In this document: positions 1-8,776 of the stretch, piece after piece
Position numbering within the stretch: position 1 is the first letter of the stretch
Layout: the number at the start of each line of letters is the position of its first letter
Assembly: GCA_964410915.1 (NCBI GenBank)
Contig: CAYPIU010000017.1
Location: forward strand, 1-30,905
DNA length: 30,905 bases
Source of the DNA: CAZFJG01 sp964410915
GTDB lineage: Bacteria; Synergistota; Synergistia; Synergistales; JAFGMB01
Direction of reading: 5' to 3'
Position numbers and translations under genes: made by a program
The notes under the pieces: model-generated
Database searches by the model: none
Told to the model about the DNA's origin: nothing
What the model saw: the letters and a program-made list of their open reading frames with translations, nothing else

Positions 1-37
1 CTATTATTTCAGTTTCTGAAAGTTTTCTGGCTATCAT
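1..37 (-). CDS. 5' end of an unidentified minus-strand gene (partial)
   Basis: Only the first twelve codons lie in the window. Reading the minus strand from 37, an ATG begins MIARKLSETEII and runs off the left edge. A very good ribosome binding site (AAGGAGG, 8 nt before the ATG) supports a true start. It lies downstream of the D-2-hydroxyacid dehydrogenase on the same strand, about 180 nt after its stop, so the two may be co-transcribed. Too little protein is visible to name a family. Confidence 0.6.
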   Translation of the reverse strand, partial: MIARKLSETEII

Positions 38-217
38 ATTTCAGTCCTCCTTATGGAAAAAAGAACTTCATTTTTCCCTTCATATATATCATGCCAGATC
101 AACGCTCCGTTTCCCTTGATCTATGTCAAAAAATTGGGGAAATCGGATTTTTCAGGGAAAGTCCCTGTAATAAGCGAGTACATGAACATTTTTATTTTCT
201 GTCAGAATGGCTCATTT

Positions 218-1168
218 CTAATAACCTGTTTTCAGGTCCACCTGGTTGACCATCTGTCCCTGGCCTGTGAGGAAAGCTTTGAGGTTGGGCCTTATGACCT
301 CAAGGGTTTTCTCCAGATAATTAACTGACTCTCCACAAATATGAGGAGTAATAATGGCATTTTCCATGGTCCATAATGGACTATCCTGAGGAAGGGGTTC
401 GTCGTAAAAAACGTCTGCGACCAGCCCCCTTATCATGCCTTTCTGCAGAGCCTCAATGAGTTCCTTTTCGTTTACAGTCCTTCCCCTGCCAAGGTTAAGA
501 AAGACCGCATCTGGTTTCATAAGGGAGAAATATTCCATGTCAATTATCTTTTCCGTTGCCGGTGTGTAAGGCATAAGGTTGACCACGTAATCACTCTGGG
601 GGAGAAATTGCTTTATATCCCCAGGGGTATATACCTTATCAACATATTCTACGGGGTCACTATTCCTTTTTACTCCCAGCACTCTCATACCCATAAGACT
701 TGCTTTCTTTGCCAGTTCACTGCCTATCCTTCCAAGCCCAAGGATACATACAGTTTTGCCGTTTATCTCATCCTGGGGGATTCTCCTGTACCATTTTTTG
801 CTGCTTCGGTTGGCATGGATCACATGTAAGTTCCTTGCCATCATGATCATCATTGCAACAGCATATTCAGCCATATGTACACGATGTATTCCTTTCGCAC
901 TGGTCAGAACAATACCCTTCTCATGGAGGATCCCCAGAGGATAATTATCCACACCGGCCCTCAGTGATTGCACCCATTTCAGTTGTTGAGTTCCCTCAAG
1001 AAGTTCCTCGCTGCATGGAATTGTTATCAAGGCATGGGCATCTTTAAGGCTGGCTTTCAGTTCATCGGTATCTTTACAGAAATCGAACTTTACGTCCTTA
1101 AATTCCTTAGTTAATCCCAGGATTGGCTCTGGTGAATAGTAGGCTGTAAAAAGCGCTATCTTTATCAT
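218..1168 (-). CDS. D-isomer-specific 2-hydroxyacid dehydrogenase
   Basis: This 316-residue protein should reduce a 2-oxoacid to a D-2-hydroxyacid, or the reverse, with NAD(P) in the cytoplasm. The middle holds the Rossmann dinucleotide motif GLGRIGSELA. The catalytic set is present: Arg in NLGRGRTV, Glu in DVFYDEPLP and His in ITPHICG near the C-terminus. The length is normal for the family. An upstream TTG at 1189 is in frame, but the ATG at 1168 is preferred because AAAGGAG lies 11 nt before it. The substrate (glyoxylate, hydroxypyruvate, phenylpyruvate or other) cannot be told. It may belong with the truncated gene downstream. It is far from, and not obviously part of, the acid-catabolism island at the right of the window. 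Confidence 0.9.
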   Translation of the reverse strand: MIKIALFTAYYSPEPILGLTKEFKDVKFDFCKDTDELKASLKDAHALITIPCSEELLEGTQQLKWVQSLRAGVDNYPLGILHEKGIVLTSAKGIHRVHMAEYAVAMMIMMARNLHVIHANRSSKKWYRRIPQDEINGKTVCILGLGRIGSELAKKASLMGMRVLGVKRNSDPVEYVDKVYTPGDIKQFLPQSDYVVNLMPYTPATEKIIDMEYFSLMKPDAVFLNLGRGRTVNEKELIEALQKGMIRGLVADVFYDEPLPQDSPLWTMENAIITPHICGESVNYLEKTLEVIRPNLKAFLTGQGQMVNQVDLKTGY

Positions 1169-1259
1169 TCCATGTCCATCTCCTTTCAATCTCGTGTGTA
1201 ATTAGTGTTGCTTTTCCCTTTTCGTGAAAAATGCAGGATTTCAGCCGTCTTCCTTTATT

Positions 1260-1291
1260 ATTATACTTTCAGATACTGAATTAAATTTCCA
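1260..1291 (-). promoter_or_regulatory. Possible promoter/operator upstream of the dehydrogenase
   Basis: On the minus strand a consensus TATAAT lies at 1265-1260. Just upstream is the palindrome TTCAG-TAT-CTGAA (1280-1268), where a regulator could bind between the -35 and -10 positions. No good -35 hexamer is visible, so this rests on the -10 match and the palindrome only. The rest of the 1169-1512 gap holds nothing recognisable apart from the terminator at 1441-1473. Confidence 0.3.
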
Positions 1292-1440
1292 GGACCTTTT
1301 TCATAATCCCACGTCCTGATCGTGATAAATCAGTTTCAAATGGATATCTATCATAAACTCATATTTTGGTCGATATTCTCAAGTTTTGCCATATTAAAAG
1401 GGAATATCTTTACAATATTATGATTGAGCGAAAAACAGTT

Positions 1441-1473
1441 AAAAGGTTCTCCTGAAATTCAGGAGAACCTTTT
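1441..1473 (-). terminator. Rho-independent terminator of the fasciclin gene
   Basis: A perfect 16-bp inverted repeat (AAAAGGTTCTCCTGAA and its complement, one base between) lies 40 nt beyond the fasciclin stop codon. On the minus strand it is followed by AACTGTTTTT, giving a T-rich tail. Confidence 0.85.
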
Positions 1474-1512
1474 AAGTAATTGATGATATACGTCAACTAA
1501 AATAGATACTGA

Positions 1513-2031
1513 TTATGGAAGAAGCACCATATCAATGACATGAACAATACCGTTTTTTGTAGTGATATCTGGCATTATCACCGCCGCACGACCAGCCATT
1601 ACCTTGCCCGGCGAGAAGGAGATATCCAGCAATTCCCCATTGACCATCCTGAGCTGATGGACTCCCTGCAGTCTTGACGAAACGATCCTTTTGTTGATCA
1701 CCACATGATAGGTCAGGATATTTCTCAAGACATCCCTGTTCTCGGGAAGAAGCAGGTTTTCCAGAGTACCTTCCGGCAGCCTCGAAAAAGCCTCATCAGT
1801 GGGAGCAAAAACTGTGTAGGAATTCTGTTCACGCATCAGGCCTTCCAGCCCTGCAGCTTGCACTGCGGCTACAAAAGTATTGAGATTACCAGCTTTTTCG
1901 GCAGTGGTTACGATATCATACCTTGAGACTTTGTGCATATCATGCTCTGCAGCATATCCGGGGAGGACGAAAAGGACCACGAAACAGGCTATAAACACCA
2001 GAATAACCATGGAAAAACTTCTATTACTCAT
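1513..2031 (-). CDS. Exported fasciclin (FAS1) domain protein
   Basis: This 172-residue protein has an N-terminal hydrophobic segment (about residues 7-28, ending PGYAA) that looks like a signal peptide. One FAS1 domain follows. FAS1 hallmarks visible are TFVAAVQAAGL, YTVFAPTDEAFSRLP, LRNILTYHVV and the closing NGIVHVIDMVLLP. Such single-domain proteins are secreted or surface adhesion proteins of uncertain role. A GTG at 2040 is in frame, but the G-rich Shine-Dalgarno GGGGGGTG abuts that GTG and sits correctly for the ATG at 2031. The gene is monocistronic: panD is divergent and a strong terminator follows. Confidence 0.9.
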   Translation of the reverse strand: MSNRSFSMVILVFIACFVVLFVLPGYAAEHDMHKVSRYDIVTTAEKAGNLNTFVAAVQAAGLEGLMREQNSYTVFAPTDEAFSRLPEGTLENLLLPENRDVLRNILTYHVVINKRIVSSRLQGVHQLRMVNGELLDISFSPGKVMAGRAAVIMPDITTKNGIVHVIDMVLLP

Positions 2032-2248
2032 CCATAACACCCCCCAATCCTTATTATTGTGCTGTATTATGATAACACATCACATAGATGATTAAAAGGA
2101 GGGGTAAATACATATGATATCCTCCTACACCCATATCAGGATTCTTTAATTTACCCTACTCTGGTTACACGGCATTATAAAAATTGTGATAAAATACAGC
2201 GGTTTTGATCTTTATTGATAAAAGCTTTCATTAAAAGGTGGTCTTTTT

Positions 2249-2632
2249 ATGTTGCTGAATATGTTTAAAGGTAAAATTCACAGGGCTACTGTAACCCAGG
2301 CCGAGCTTGACTACGTTGGAAGTATAACCATCGATAAGCTCCTCCTGGATGCATCAGGAATACTACCTGGAGAAAAGGTCCAGATAGTCAACGTAAATAA
2401 CGGAGCCAGGCTCGAAACCTACACCATTGAAGGTCCTGAAGGAAGCGGCGTTATCTGCCTCAATGGAGCTGCTGCCAGATCTGTACATGTAGGTGACAGG
2501 GTCATAATTATCTCCTATTGCTGGATAGAAGAAGACAAAGCCCGAAATCTCTTTCCCAGAGTTATCTTCGTGGACGACAATAACAAAATTATTGAGCGAT
2601 CCGATCGTGAGATACATGGAGAGATAAAATAA
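2249..2632 (+). CDS. panD: Aspartate 1-decarboxylase
   Basis: This enzyme makes beta-alanine from L-aspartate for pantothenate and coenzyme A synthesis. At 127 residues it matches the usual proenzyme length. The self-cleavage site is intact: Gly24-Ser25 in YVGSITID, numbered exactly as in the E. coli enzyme, where Ser25 becomes the pyruvoyl group. Other family features are KIHRATVT near the N-terminus, the NGARLETYTI segment and the GAAAR loop near the active site. AAAAGGTGG precedes the ATG. No other pantothenate gene is nearby, so it appears to be a single-gene unit. Confidence 0.96.
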   Translation: MLLNMFKGKIHRATVTQAELDYVGSITIDKLLLDASGILPGEKVQIVNVNNGARLETYTIEGPEGSGVICLNGAAARSVHVGDRVIIISYCWIEEDKARNLFPRVIFVDDNNKIIERSDREIHGEIK

Positions 2633-2647
2633 TAGTCTTTATGATTT

Positions 2648-2672
2648 CAGGGCTCATTACAGGGCCCTGTTT
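2648..2672 (+). terminator. Possible weak terminator after panD
   Basis: A 6-bp stem, CAGGGC (2648-2653) with GCCCTG (2664-2669), followed by TTT, starts 15 nt after the panD stop. The stem is short and the T tract is poor. Confidence 0.35.
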
Positions 2673-2920
2673 CAGAACTCAGATAAGAAGAAATATTTTA
2701 ACTCTTTCGATAAATAGCACTATTGTGAATGAAATAATCCAAAAGACTTATTGACAATTCCCTTTAAAATGTTAACCTTTTATCAAGTTGATGTATAGTT
2801 GTGTATCCATATTTTAATCATTTTGCCAAATGGTCCTTATTTCGTTCTTCTACCGCCCGGGCAGAAATACTAAATACCTGGCAAAAACATCTACTGATCT
2901 GGTGTTAAGGAGAATGGGTT

Positions 2921-3253
2921 ATGAAAAGGCTGGCAGTGGGGTTTCTCCTGCTGTTGCTGCTTGTAACAAGTTCTTTTGCTGTAGAAGATGATCACGGATT
3001 TCATTTTATTGGCTCTTATGCCTTAGCTGCTCAATTTGGCAATCAGAATGCAGTGATAGCAGGGCTTTTAAAAGAAACATTTGATGAAGTTTTCAGTTGG
3101 GAAGACATTGGGGCAAACCTGGCGGGACTAATGATCCACTCCTGGAGTCATTATCACAATTGCAAGGTAAAGTGGGAACCATTACCGGTTAAATCCCAGG
3201 ACTTTGAAGCCATAGCAGAAAAAGCTTTTTCAGATCTTATTGCAGGACAATAA
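2921..3253 (+). CDS. Small exported protein, YfiM/DUF2279-like
   Basis: The protein has 110 residues. Residues 1-20 form a clear signal peptide (Lys-Arg, a Leu-rich core, then SSFA before VEDD). The mature part contains HFIGSYALAAQFG and, about 25 residues on, GLLKETFDEVFSWEDIGANL. This His-Phe-x-x-Ser-Tyr then Gly-Leu-x-Lys-Glu then Trp-x-Asp pattern resembles the YfiM/DUF2279 group of small envelope proteins; that match is from memory and is not certain. AAGGAG lies 8 nt before the ATG. It stands alone, with panD upstream on the same strand and a convergent cyclase downstream. No biochemical role is known to me. Confidence 0.75.
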   Translation: MKRLAVGFLLLLLLVTSSFAVEDDHGFHFIGSYALAAQFGNQNAVIAGLLKETFDEVFSWEDIGANLAGLMIHSWSHYHNCKVKWEPLPVKSQDFEAIAEKAFSDLIAGQ

Positions 3254-3345
3254 ACGGTAAATTCAAAAACGCTGGATTTCCAATAGAATTAATTTCAGGA
3301 AATCGAGACTGCTTAACCTGACAGTCCATCAGTGTAATATCATTA

Positions 3346-4401
3346 TCAGTTAGAGACTACCATGCTGCTTTCCTTCCTTTTGGCCTGGTACATATGTATA
3401 TCTGCCATCTGTAAAATATCTTCGACATTATTTCCGTTCATATTATCCTGAGTGATCTCGACGATCCCGGCGCTGAAACAAATATTAACCTGTCTGTCCA
3501 GTGTAAGCGAATGAACAGCATTTTCAAACCTTTTGATTATACCCTTGCTATTACTACAGGAAGAACGTGGGAAAATGAGCAGAAACTCATCCCCTCCATA
3601 TCTACCAACAATATCTATTGCCCTGGAAGTAGCATCAAGAGTATGAGCAAATTTTCTTAAGACTTCATCCCCAAAAATATGGCCATGTTCATCATTGATC
3701 TCTTTAAAACAATCAAGATCCAGGATTGCAACAGAAAAAGTATCCCTTTTCTCTCGTTTCAGCCTTTCAAGCATCTGTTTAAGACATGCAAGCATATATC
3801 TTCTGTTAAAAACCCCGGTTAGCTCATCCCTTATAGAAAGAAGCATCAGTTTTTCCTCCATCTTCTTTCTCTCTGTAATGTCTCTGACATAAACAATTAA
3901 TCTCTTTTCACCGCCGAGATATATATACTGGGTATTTATCTCTGTGGGGAAAAGGGAATTGTCTTTTTTTCTGTTTATCCTTTCTACATACTTATCCCCC
4001 GTGGCCATCTCATCCGGAATTATTTCCGGCAGGCTTAGAGCAAATTCTTCGGGCACAAGGTCCCTGATCGATTTAGAGAGCATTTCCTCTTTTGTAAAAC
4101 CGAACATTTCGTGACCGCTGCGATTGCAGTCAAGGATATCGCCTCTATCATTTTCAATGAAGATCCCGTCTAAAGAAAGATCAAAAAGTACCTCAAGGGT
4201 CCTCTTATCAGCTTCTATCTGATCACTCAGTTTTTTGGTACCTTTTATCTCCAGATAGATATAACATCCTATCAGGAGAATATATATCCCTATAAATATC
4301 CATTTATACCTGAAATCCGGTTGGCTTGCAGCAAGCATAAGGAACACCAGGCTCGAAACAAGATATATGATCAATACCAATAATGGCCGTTTCAAAGACA
4401 T
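3346..4401 (-). CDS. Membrane-anchored PAS-GGDEF diguanylate cyclase
   Basis: This 351-residue signalling protein should make cyclic di-GMP from GTP. Two transmembrane helices occupy about residues 6-25 and 33-51. A PAS sensor domain follows (about 65-180), ending in the usual YVRDITERKKMEE connector, then a GGDEF domain (about 185-345). The active-site GGDEF is intact at 269-273. The product-inhibition I-site RxxD is present as RAID at 260-263, with the usual five-residue spacing, so it is probably a feedback-inhibited active enzyme. There is no EAL domain. GGAGG lies 8 nt before the ATG. It is convergent with the small exported gene and appears monocistronic. The ligand sensed by PAS is unknown. 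Confidence 0.94.
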   Translation of the reverse strand: MSLKRPLLVLIIYLVSSLVFLMLAASQPDFRYKWIFIGIYILLIGCYIYLEIKGTKKLSDQIEADKRTLEVLFDLSLDGIFIENDRGDILDCNRSGHEMFGFTKEEMLSKSIRDLVPEEFALSLPEIIPDEMATGDKYVERINRKKDNSLFPTEINTQYIYLGGEKRLIVYVRDITERKKMEEKLMLLSIRDELTGVFNRRYMLACLKQMLERLKREKRDTFSVAILDLDCFKEINDEHGHIFGDEVLRKFAHTLDATSRAIDIVGRYGGDEFLLIFPRSSCSNSKGIIKRFENAVHSLTLDRQVNICFSAGIVEITQDNMNGNNVEDILQMADIHMYQAKRKESSMVVSN

Positions 4402-4869
4402 TTATTATCCTCCTGCGTTATTCAGCAATTTACCTTCATAGATAATGTCAAGATCCCGAAAGACTTCAAGGATTTTTCATAGAATAAGGAAAAATCAACT
4501 CTTTAAGATCCTTTGTAATATCCTGTCTCAGCGCCTTTTAAATATCCCTGTGATCCGGGACATAACCTGAAAGGTATTTCAAATGACAGTTAAAATACTG
4601 ATTCTTCTTTGATCATGGCAAGTCCTTTCGATATAATTACTTATGCTTTTGTGAAAATTCTTTTAAAAACATTCAACATATTACTATAAAAGTCCCTTAA
4701 TATCCCTTTTTGTTTATAAAAAGAAACTGAAAATGATATCTTGGTTTCAATGCTGACTGATACAATAATTCAGGATTGCTCCTTTTCTTACCAGAGAAGG
4801 TTAATATTCTGGATTAAATGATCGTATAGCCAATCATATCAAGGCCTATACAAAGGAAGGGCTGTAAAT
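4402..4869. other. Intergenic gap between divergent genes, no gene seen
   Basis: This 468-nt AT-rich stretch separates the divergent cyclase and EEP genes. It must hold both promoters. A TTGACA is visible on the minus strand upstream of the cyclase, but no convincing -10 box pairs with it. I see no open reading frame, repeat or RNA structure to report. Confidence 0.5.
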
Positions 4870-5613
4870 ATGAGGATAGTCTTCTACAATATTCGTTACG
4901 GTACAGGAAGCGGCTGGTATTATCACTTCCCTCTCCCTTTTACCGGTTTTTTCCGGAGATCTTCTGTGCGGATCAGGCGAATTTCCGACTTTCTGGATTC
5001 TCTACATCCTGACATTGTCTGTCTAATGGAAGTTGATGGCGGTTCCTATCGTCACAGGAGACGATGCCAGGCTGGTCATATTGCATCAGTAAGGGGTTGG
5101 GAACACTCTTTTTCCGGCAAATACGGATCCAGCTCAATTCTGAACTATATACCTATATTATCCTCCCATGGAAACGCCGTGCTGTCAGGGCTACCCATCC
5201 TTTCTTCCCGTGAACTCCATTTCCCACGGGGTATAAAAAAGACATTTCTTGACGTGGAGTTCAACAACTTTCATGTCATCCTTGCCCATCTCTCTCTGGG
5301 CAGACAGGCCCGGAAAAGCCAGTTGGACTATTTGGCAAGACATTGTAATACTTTGTCCAAACCAGTTATGCTTGGCGGAGATCTCAACCTCTTTCATGGT
5401 TCTTCAGAGATAGAACCATTTATGCGGTCCACAGGTTTCAAAACATGGGATCATCTGGAAAGACCTACGTTCCCAAGTCGAACACCAAGGCTGAAACTCG
5501 ATTATCTTCTTACCGGCAGGGGCCTGAATGTCAAGAAAATAGATATACCAGGAATACGCCTTTCTGATCATCTGCCGCTGGTATGTGATTTTAATGTAGA
5601 CAAAAACAATTGA
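4870..5613 (+). CDS. Endonuclease/exonuclease/phosphatase (EEP) family protein
   Basis: This 247-residue metal-dependent phosphoesterase has the EEP fold of DNase I, AP endonucleases and sphingomyelinases. The motif set is complete: Asn7 (FYNIRYG), Glu54 (LMEVDGG), His140 (AHLSLG), Asp171 and Asn173 (GGDLNLF), Asp211 (LDYLL) and Asp233-His234 (SDHLPL). There is no signal peptide. AGGAAGG lies about 9 nt before the ATG. Its stop codon is followed at once by the ribosome binding site of the cardiolipin synthase, so the two are co-translated from one operon. This pairing suggests a phospholipid-related substrate rather than DNA, but that is inference. Substrates of stand-alone EEP proteins cannot be predicted from motifs. 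Confidence 0.9.
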   Translation: MRIVFYNIRYGTGSGWYYHFPLPFTGFFRRSSVRIRRISDFLDSLHPDIVCLMEVDGGSYRHRRRCQAGHIASVRGWEHSFSGKYGSSSILNYIPILSSHGNAVLSGLPILSSRELHFPRGIKKTFLDVEFNNFHVILAHLSLGRQARKSQLDYLARHCNTLSKPVMLGGDLNLFHGSSEIEPFMRSTGFKTWDHLERPTFPSRTPRLKLDYLLTGRGLNVKKIDIPGIRLSDHLPLVCDFNVDKNN

Positions 5614-5626
5614 GGAGATGAATACA

Positions 5627-7075
5627 TTGGACTTTACAATTACTTTCAGCGTTATTATTCTTGCTATATATAACCTTATGTCTTTCAGTTTCCGTCTGCT
5701 CTCAATATGCGTTCTGCCGTTGCGACACAATCCTTCGATTGCCATGACCTGGTTGCTGGTAATATTTTTCTGGCCTGTTCCAGGCGGTCTTCTCTACTTG
5801 AGCATGGGTTCCACAAGGCTTCCAAAAGAAAGAATACAACGTCATGAGGATGCCGTGGACAGGCTCGAAGAAAACCTTGAAAGGCATCCCCCGGCAAGAG
5901 AACCTGTCTTTTCAGAAAAACTTGCATCGCTAAGCCGATTAAGTGAAAAACTGGGTCACTGGCCGCTTCAATATGCACGAGATATGGAACTTATCCATTC
6001 TACGGATGAACTTGTTAAAACAATGGTAACTGACATAAATAAGGCCGAACGCACGGTAACCCTTTTATTTTATATATTCAGAAAAGATCTTGTGACCAAG
6101 CCTCTTATTGAAGCCCTGAAGAATGCCGCTGGAAGAGGAGTAAGATGTTATCTTCTCCTGGATGAACTGGGATCAAAAAAGTTTCTGAAAAAGGATGCCA
6201 AGGAACTGCAAAAAGCAGGGATACATGTCCAGAGAGCCCTCCCCCTGTCAAGACTTAAACGAACACCCATCACTGCAAGGTTCGATATCAGGAACCACAG
6301 AAAACTGGCTGTGATAGATTGTTCTACAGGTTATATGGGTTCTCACAATATGACCGAACCTTCCTATAATGGAAAGGCTGACGGCCAGAAATGGGAAGAC
6401 CTTACCATGAGGATCACTGGCCCAATTGTTGAACAGATCCAGGGGGTTTTTCTGCAGGACTGGTATGTTGAAACCGATCAGGTCCTTGTGGAATGCATGC
6501 CTCCGGCTCCGACAGGAGAAAACCTTATCTACTCTCTTCAGACAGTCCCCAGTGGCCCTGCGTACAAAACACAGAACTACCAGAGGCTTGTTTCGACAGC
6601 ACTGTTTCAGGCAAAAGAACAGGTAACCATAACCACTCCTTACCTGATACCTGACGAAGGTCTGATCCAGGCCCTTGAAGTAGCGTGCCTGAACGGAGCT
6701 CAAGTTGATCTTGTGGTACCCGGGAGATCTGACCAGTTTCTCGCCGGTAACGCCTCGAAAGCATATTTCTCAAAACTCATGGATATCGGAATTAATATTT
6801 ACCTTTACAAACCTGGTGTGCTGCACGCAAAGACCATAACTATTGACGACGATCTCGCGTTTTTCGGATCAAGCAACTTTGACATTCGTTCCTTTGCTCT
6901 TAATTTTGAGCTCAACATGGTACTCTACGGAAAAGAGGAAACTTCAGCACTCTGGAAGGCTCAGGAAAAGTATATATCAAGAGCTACTCTGCTTAACAAA
7001 ACAGAATGGGGGAAAAGATCCATACCTTCAAAAACCATTCAGGGTATTGCCAAACTATTGAGTCCAATTCTGTAG
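5627..7075 (+). CDS. cls: Cardiolipin synthase, phospholipase D family
   Basis: This membrane enzyme condenses two phosphatidylglycerol molecules to cardiolipin and glycerol. Two N-terminal transmembrane helices (about residues 8-30 and 40-62) precede two phospholipase D domains. Both HxKxxxxD motifs are intact: RNHRKLAVID (about 225-234) and VLHAKTITID (about 401-410), each followed by the Gly-Ser/Asn element (GSHN, GSSN). The length of about 482 residues is typical. An ATG at 5618 directly abuts the GGAG at 5614-5617, leaving no spacer. The TTG at 5627 sits 9 nt after it and is the likelier start (residue numbers here count from 5618). It forms an operon with the EEP gene. Confidence 0.95.
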   Translation: MDFTITFSVIILAIYNLMSFSFRLLSICVLPLRHNPSIAMTWLLVIFFWPVPGGLLYLSMGSTRLPKERIQRHEDAVDRLEENLERHPPAREPVFSEKLASLSRLSEKLGHWPLQYARDMELIHSTDELVKTMVTDINKAERTVTLLFYIFRKDLVTKPLIEALKNAAGRGVRCYLLLDELGSKKFLKKDAKELQKAGIHVQRALPLSRLKRTPITARFDIRNHRKLAVIDCSTGYMGSHNMTEPSYNGKADGQKWEDLTMRITGPIVEQIQGVFLQDWYVETDQVLVECMPPAPTGENLIYSLQTVPSGPAYKTQNYQRLVSTALFQAKEQVTITTPYLIPDEGLIQALEVACLNGAQVDLVVPGRSDQFLAGNASKAYFSKLMDIGINIYLYKPGVLHAKTITIDDDLAFFGSSNFDIRSFALNFELNMVLYGKEETSALWKAQEKYISRATLLNKTEWGKRSIPSKTIQGIAKLLSPIL

Positions 7076-7278
7076 ATACTGATATTAAATATATCCAGAC
7101 CTAACTGTTATCAGAAGGATCTGAGAGGTCATAACATATAGCAACTATACCTTACTTTTGCTCACAGGATTAATATTATAAGTTACTTAAAAAGATCTGT
7201 ATTGAAACATATGATTAACTGCACTATATTTGATTTTTGTTCAACCCATATCTAACTTCAGGACGGGAGAGAAAGATA

Positions 7279-8679
7279 ATGATAGATAGACGTATTCTTG
7301 AAGAGACCATGGAAATGGCCATTTCCTACTTTAATAAACTCGAATCAAGACATGTGGGGTCTGTAAAGAGCGTAGATGATCTGAGAAAAGACCTTGTAAT
7401 GGACCTTTCTGAAAAGGGTGAAGATCCTTTAACTGTAATAAAAGATATGGCAACCAAGGTAAATGGCGGACTTGTGGCCAGTCCAGGTCCCAGGTATTTC
7501 GGTTTTGTTACCGGCGGAGCAGTTCCGGCAAGCCTGGCTGCTGACTGGCTGACTTCAGTATGGGATCAGAATGGAGTGCTCTCTGTCTCTTCTCCTGCCG
7601 GAGGTGTTGTTGAAGAAATAGTTTCATCATGGATACTTGATCTTTTAGGTCTTCCGGAAGATGCCTCCATTGGAGTTGTAACTGGTTGCCAGATGGCTAA
7701 TTTTACATGTCTTGCCGCAGCAAGGCACGAGGTCTTGCGTCGCGACGGTTGGGATGTAGAAAAAAGCGGACTTTACGGTGCTCCGAGAGTCAATATCGTT
7801 GCCGGGGCAGAGGCACATGCAACTCTTTTCAATGCATTAAAAATGCTTGGATTCGGGACAGAGAACATCAATTACGTCCCCGTTGATGGCCAGGGGCGCA
7901 TGGTACCTTCAGAACTTGAAAAAATACTGAAGTCTTGCAGCGGCCCCATAATAGTCAGTGTACAAGCCGGGAATGTCAATACGGGGGCCTTCGATCCATG
8001 CCAGGAGATAATCCCTATAGCCCATAGAGCCGGTGCATGGGTCCATGTGGATGGTGCCTTTGGGCTTTGGGCAAAGCTAACTCCATCTCTGGCCAAAGAA
8101 GTCGCTGGGATTGAAGATGCTGATTCCTGGGCAACAGATGCCCACAAATGGCTGAATGTACCCTATGATTCGGGTATTGCCATTGTTTCTAACGAAGCTG
8201 CCCACAGGGCTTCAATGGCCCTTAAGGCACCTTATTATATAGCTGCCTCAGATGAAATTCGGGACCCCTCCCAATGGGTTCCCGAATCATCGAGAAGGGC
8301 AAGAGGTTTTGCTCTTTATGCATGCCTCCGCTCTCTGGGAAGAGAAGGAGTCGGGGAAATAGTAGAGCGAAACTGCCGGCAGGCCAGGCTTATGGCTTCG
8401 CTTTTGGAAGAAGACCCGAATATAGAGATCCTTAACGAAGTTATTCTTAACCAGGTACTTGTAAGGTTTATTGATCCTGAAGGAATTGATGATGCATCTT
8501 TTACAAGGCTGGTAATATCTCTTGTACAGGAAGAAGGGACCTGCTGGGCAGGCGGTTCCAGGTGGAAGGACATGGAAGCCATGAGGATCTCCGTATCGAG
8601 CTGGGCAACCAGAGATGAGGATATCAGGATCTCTGCCCAGGCCATAATAAAGGTTTTATCCAGCTTGATCCAGTCATAA
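7279..8679 (+). CDS. PLP-dependent group II amino acid decarboxylase
   Basis: This 466-residue cytoplasmic protein belongs to the aromatic amino acid/glutamate/diaminobutyrate decarboxylase fold. The pyridoxal phosphate lysine is Lys290 in TDAHKWLNVPYDSG. His180 in GAEAHATL should stack on the cofactor, and Asp258 in HVDGAFGLWA should bind the pyridine nitrogen. The N-terminal SPGPRYFGFVTGG segment is also typical. An in-frame TTG at 7237 exists, but the ATG at 7279 follows a purine-rich GGGAGAG site and matches the usual N-terminus. The amine product cannot be predicted: tyrosine, tryptophan, aspartate and glutamate are all decarboxylated by relatives. No amino acid/amine antiporter lies nearby, so it does not look like an acid-resistance unit. 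Confidence 0.92.
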   Translation: MIDRRILEETMEMAISYFNKLESRHVGSVKSVDDLRKDLVMDLSEKGEDPLTVIKDMATKVNGGLVASPGPRYFGFVTGGAVPASLAADWLTSVWDQNGVLSVSSPAGGVVEEIVSSWILDLLGLPEDASIGVVTGCQMANFTCLAAARHEVLRRDGWDVEKSGLYGAPRVNIVAGAEAHATLFNALKMLGFGTENINYVPVDGQGRMVPSELEKILKSCSGPIIVSVQAGNVNTGAFDPCQEIIPIAHRAGAWVHVDGAFGLWAKLTPSLAKEVAGIEDADSWATDAHKWLNVPYDSGIAIVSNEAAHRASMALKAPYYIAASDEIRDPSQWVPESSRRARGFALYACLRSLGREGVGEIVERNCRQARLMASLLEEDPNIEILNEVILNQVLVRFIDPEGIDDASFTRLVISLVQEEGTCWAGGSRWKDMEAMRISVSSWATRDEDIRISAQAIIKVLSSLIQS

Positions 8680-8776
8680 CCGGGATAATGAAAACAGATA
8701 TTTCATTTGGAATAACGATGTTGAACAGGTTCTCCATTATCCGGAATGAAAACACCGAAAAGAGGTCACTTGAAAA

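Noticed and set aside
5404..5745. 113-codon minus-strand frame across the EEP/cardiolipin synthase junction
   Set aside because: Both sense-strand genes have complete catalytic motifs, and no signal supports the antisense frame.
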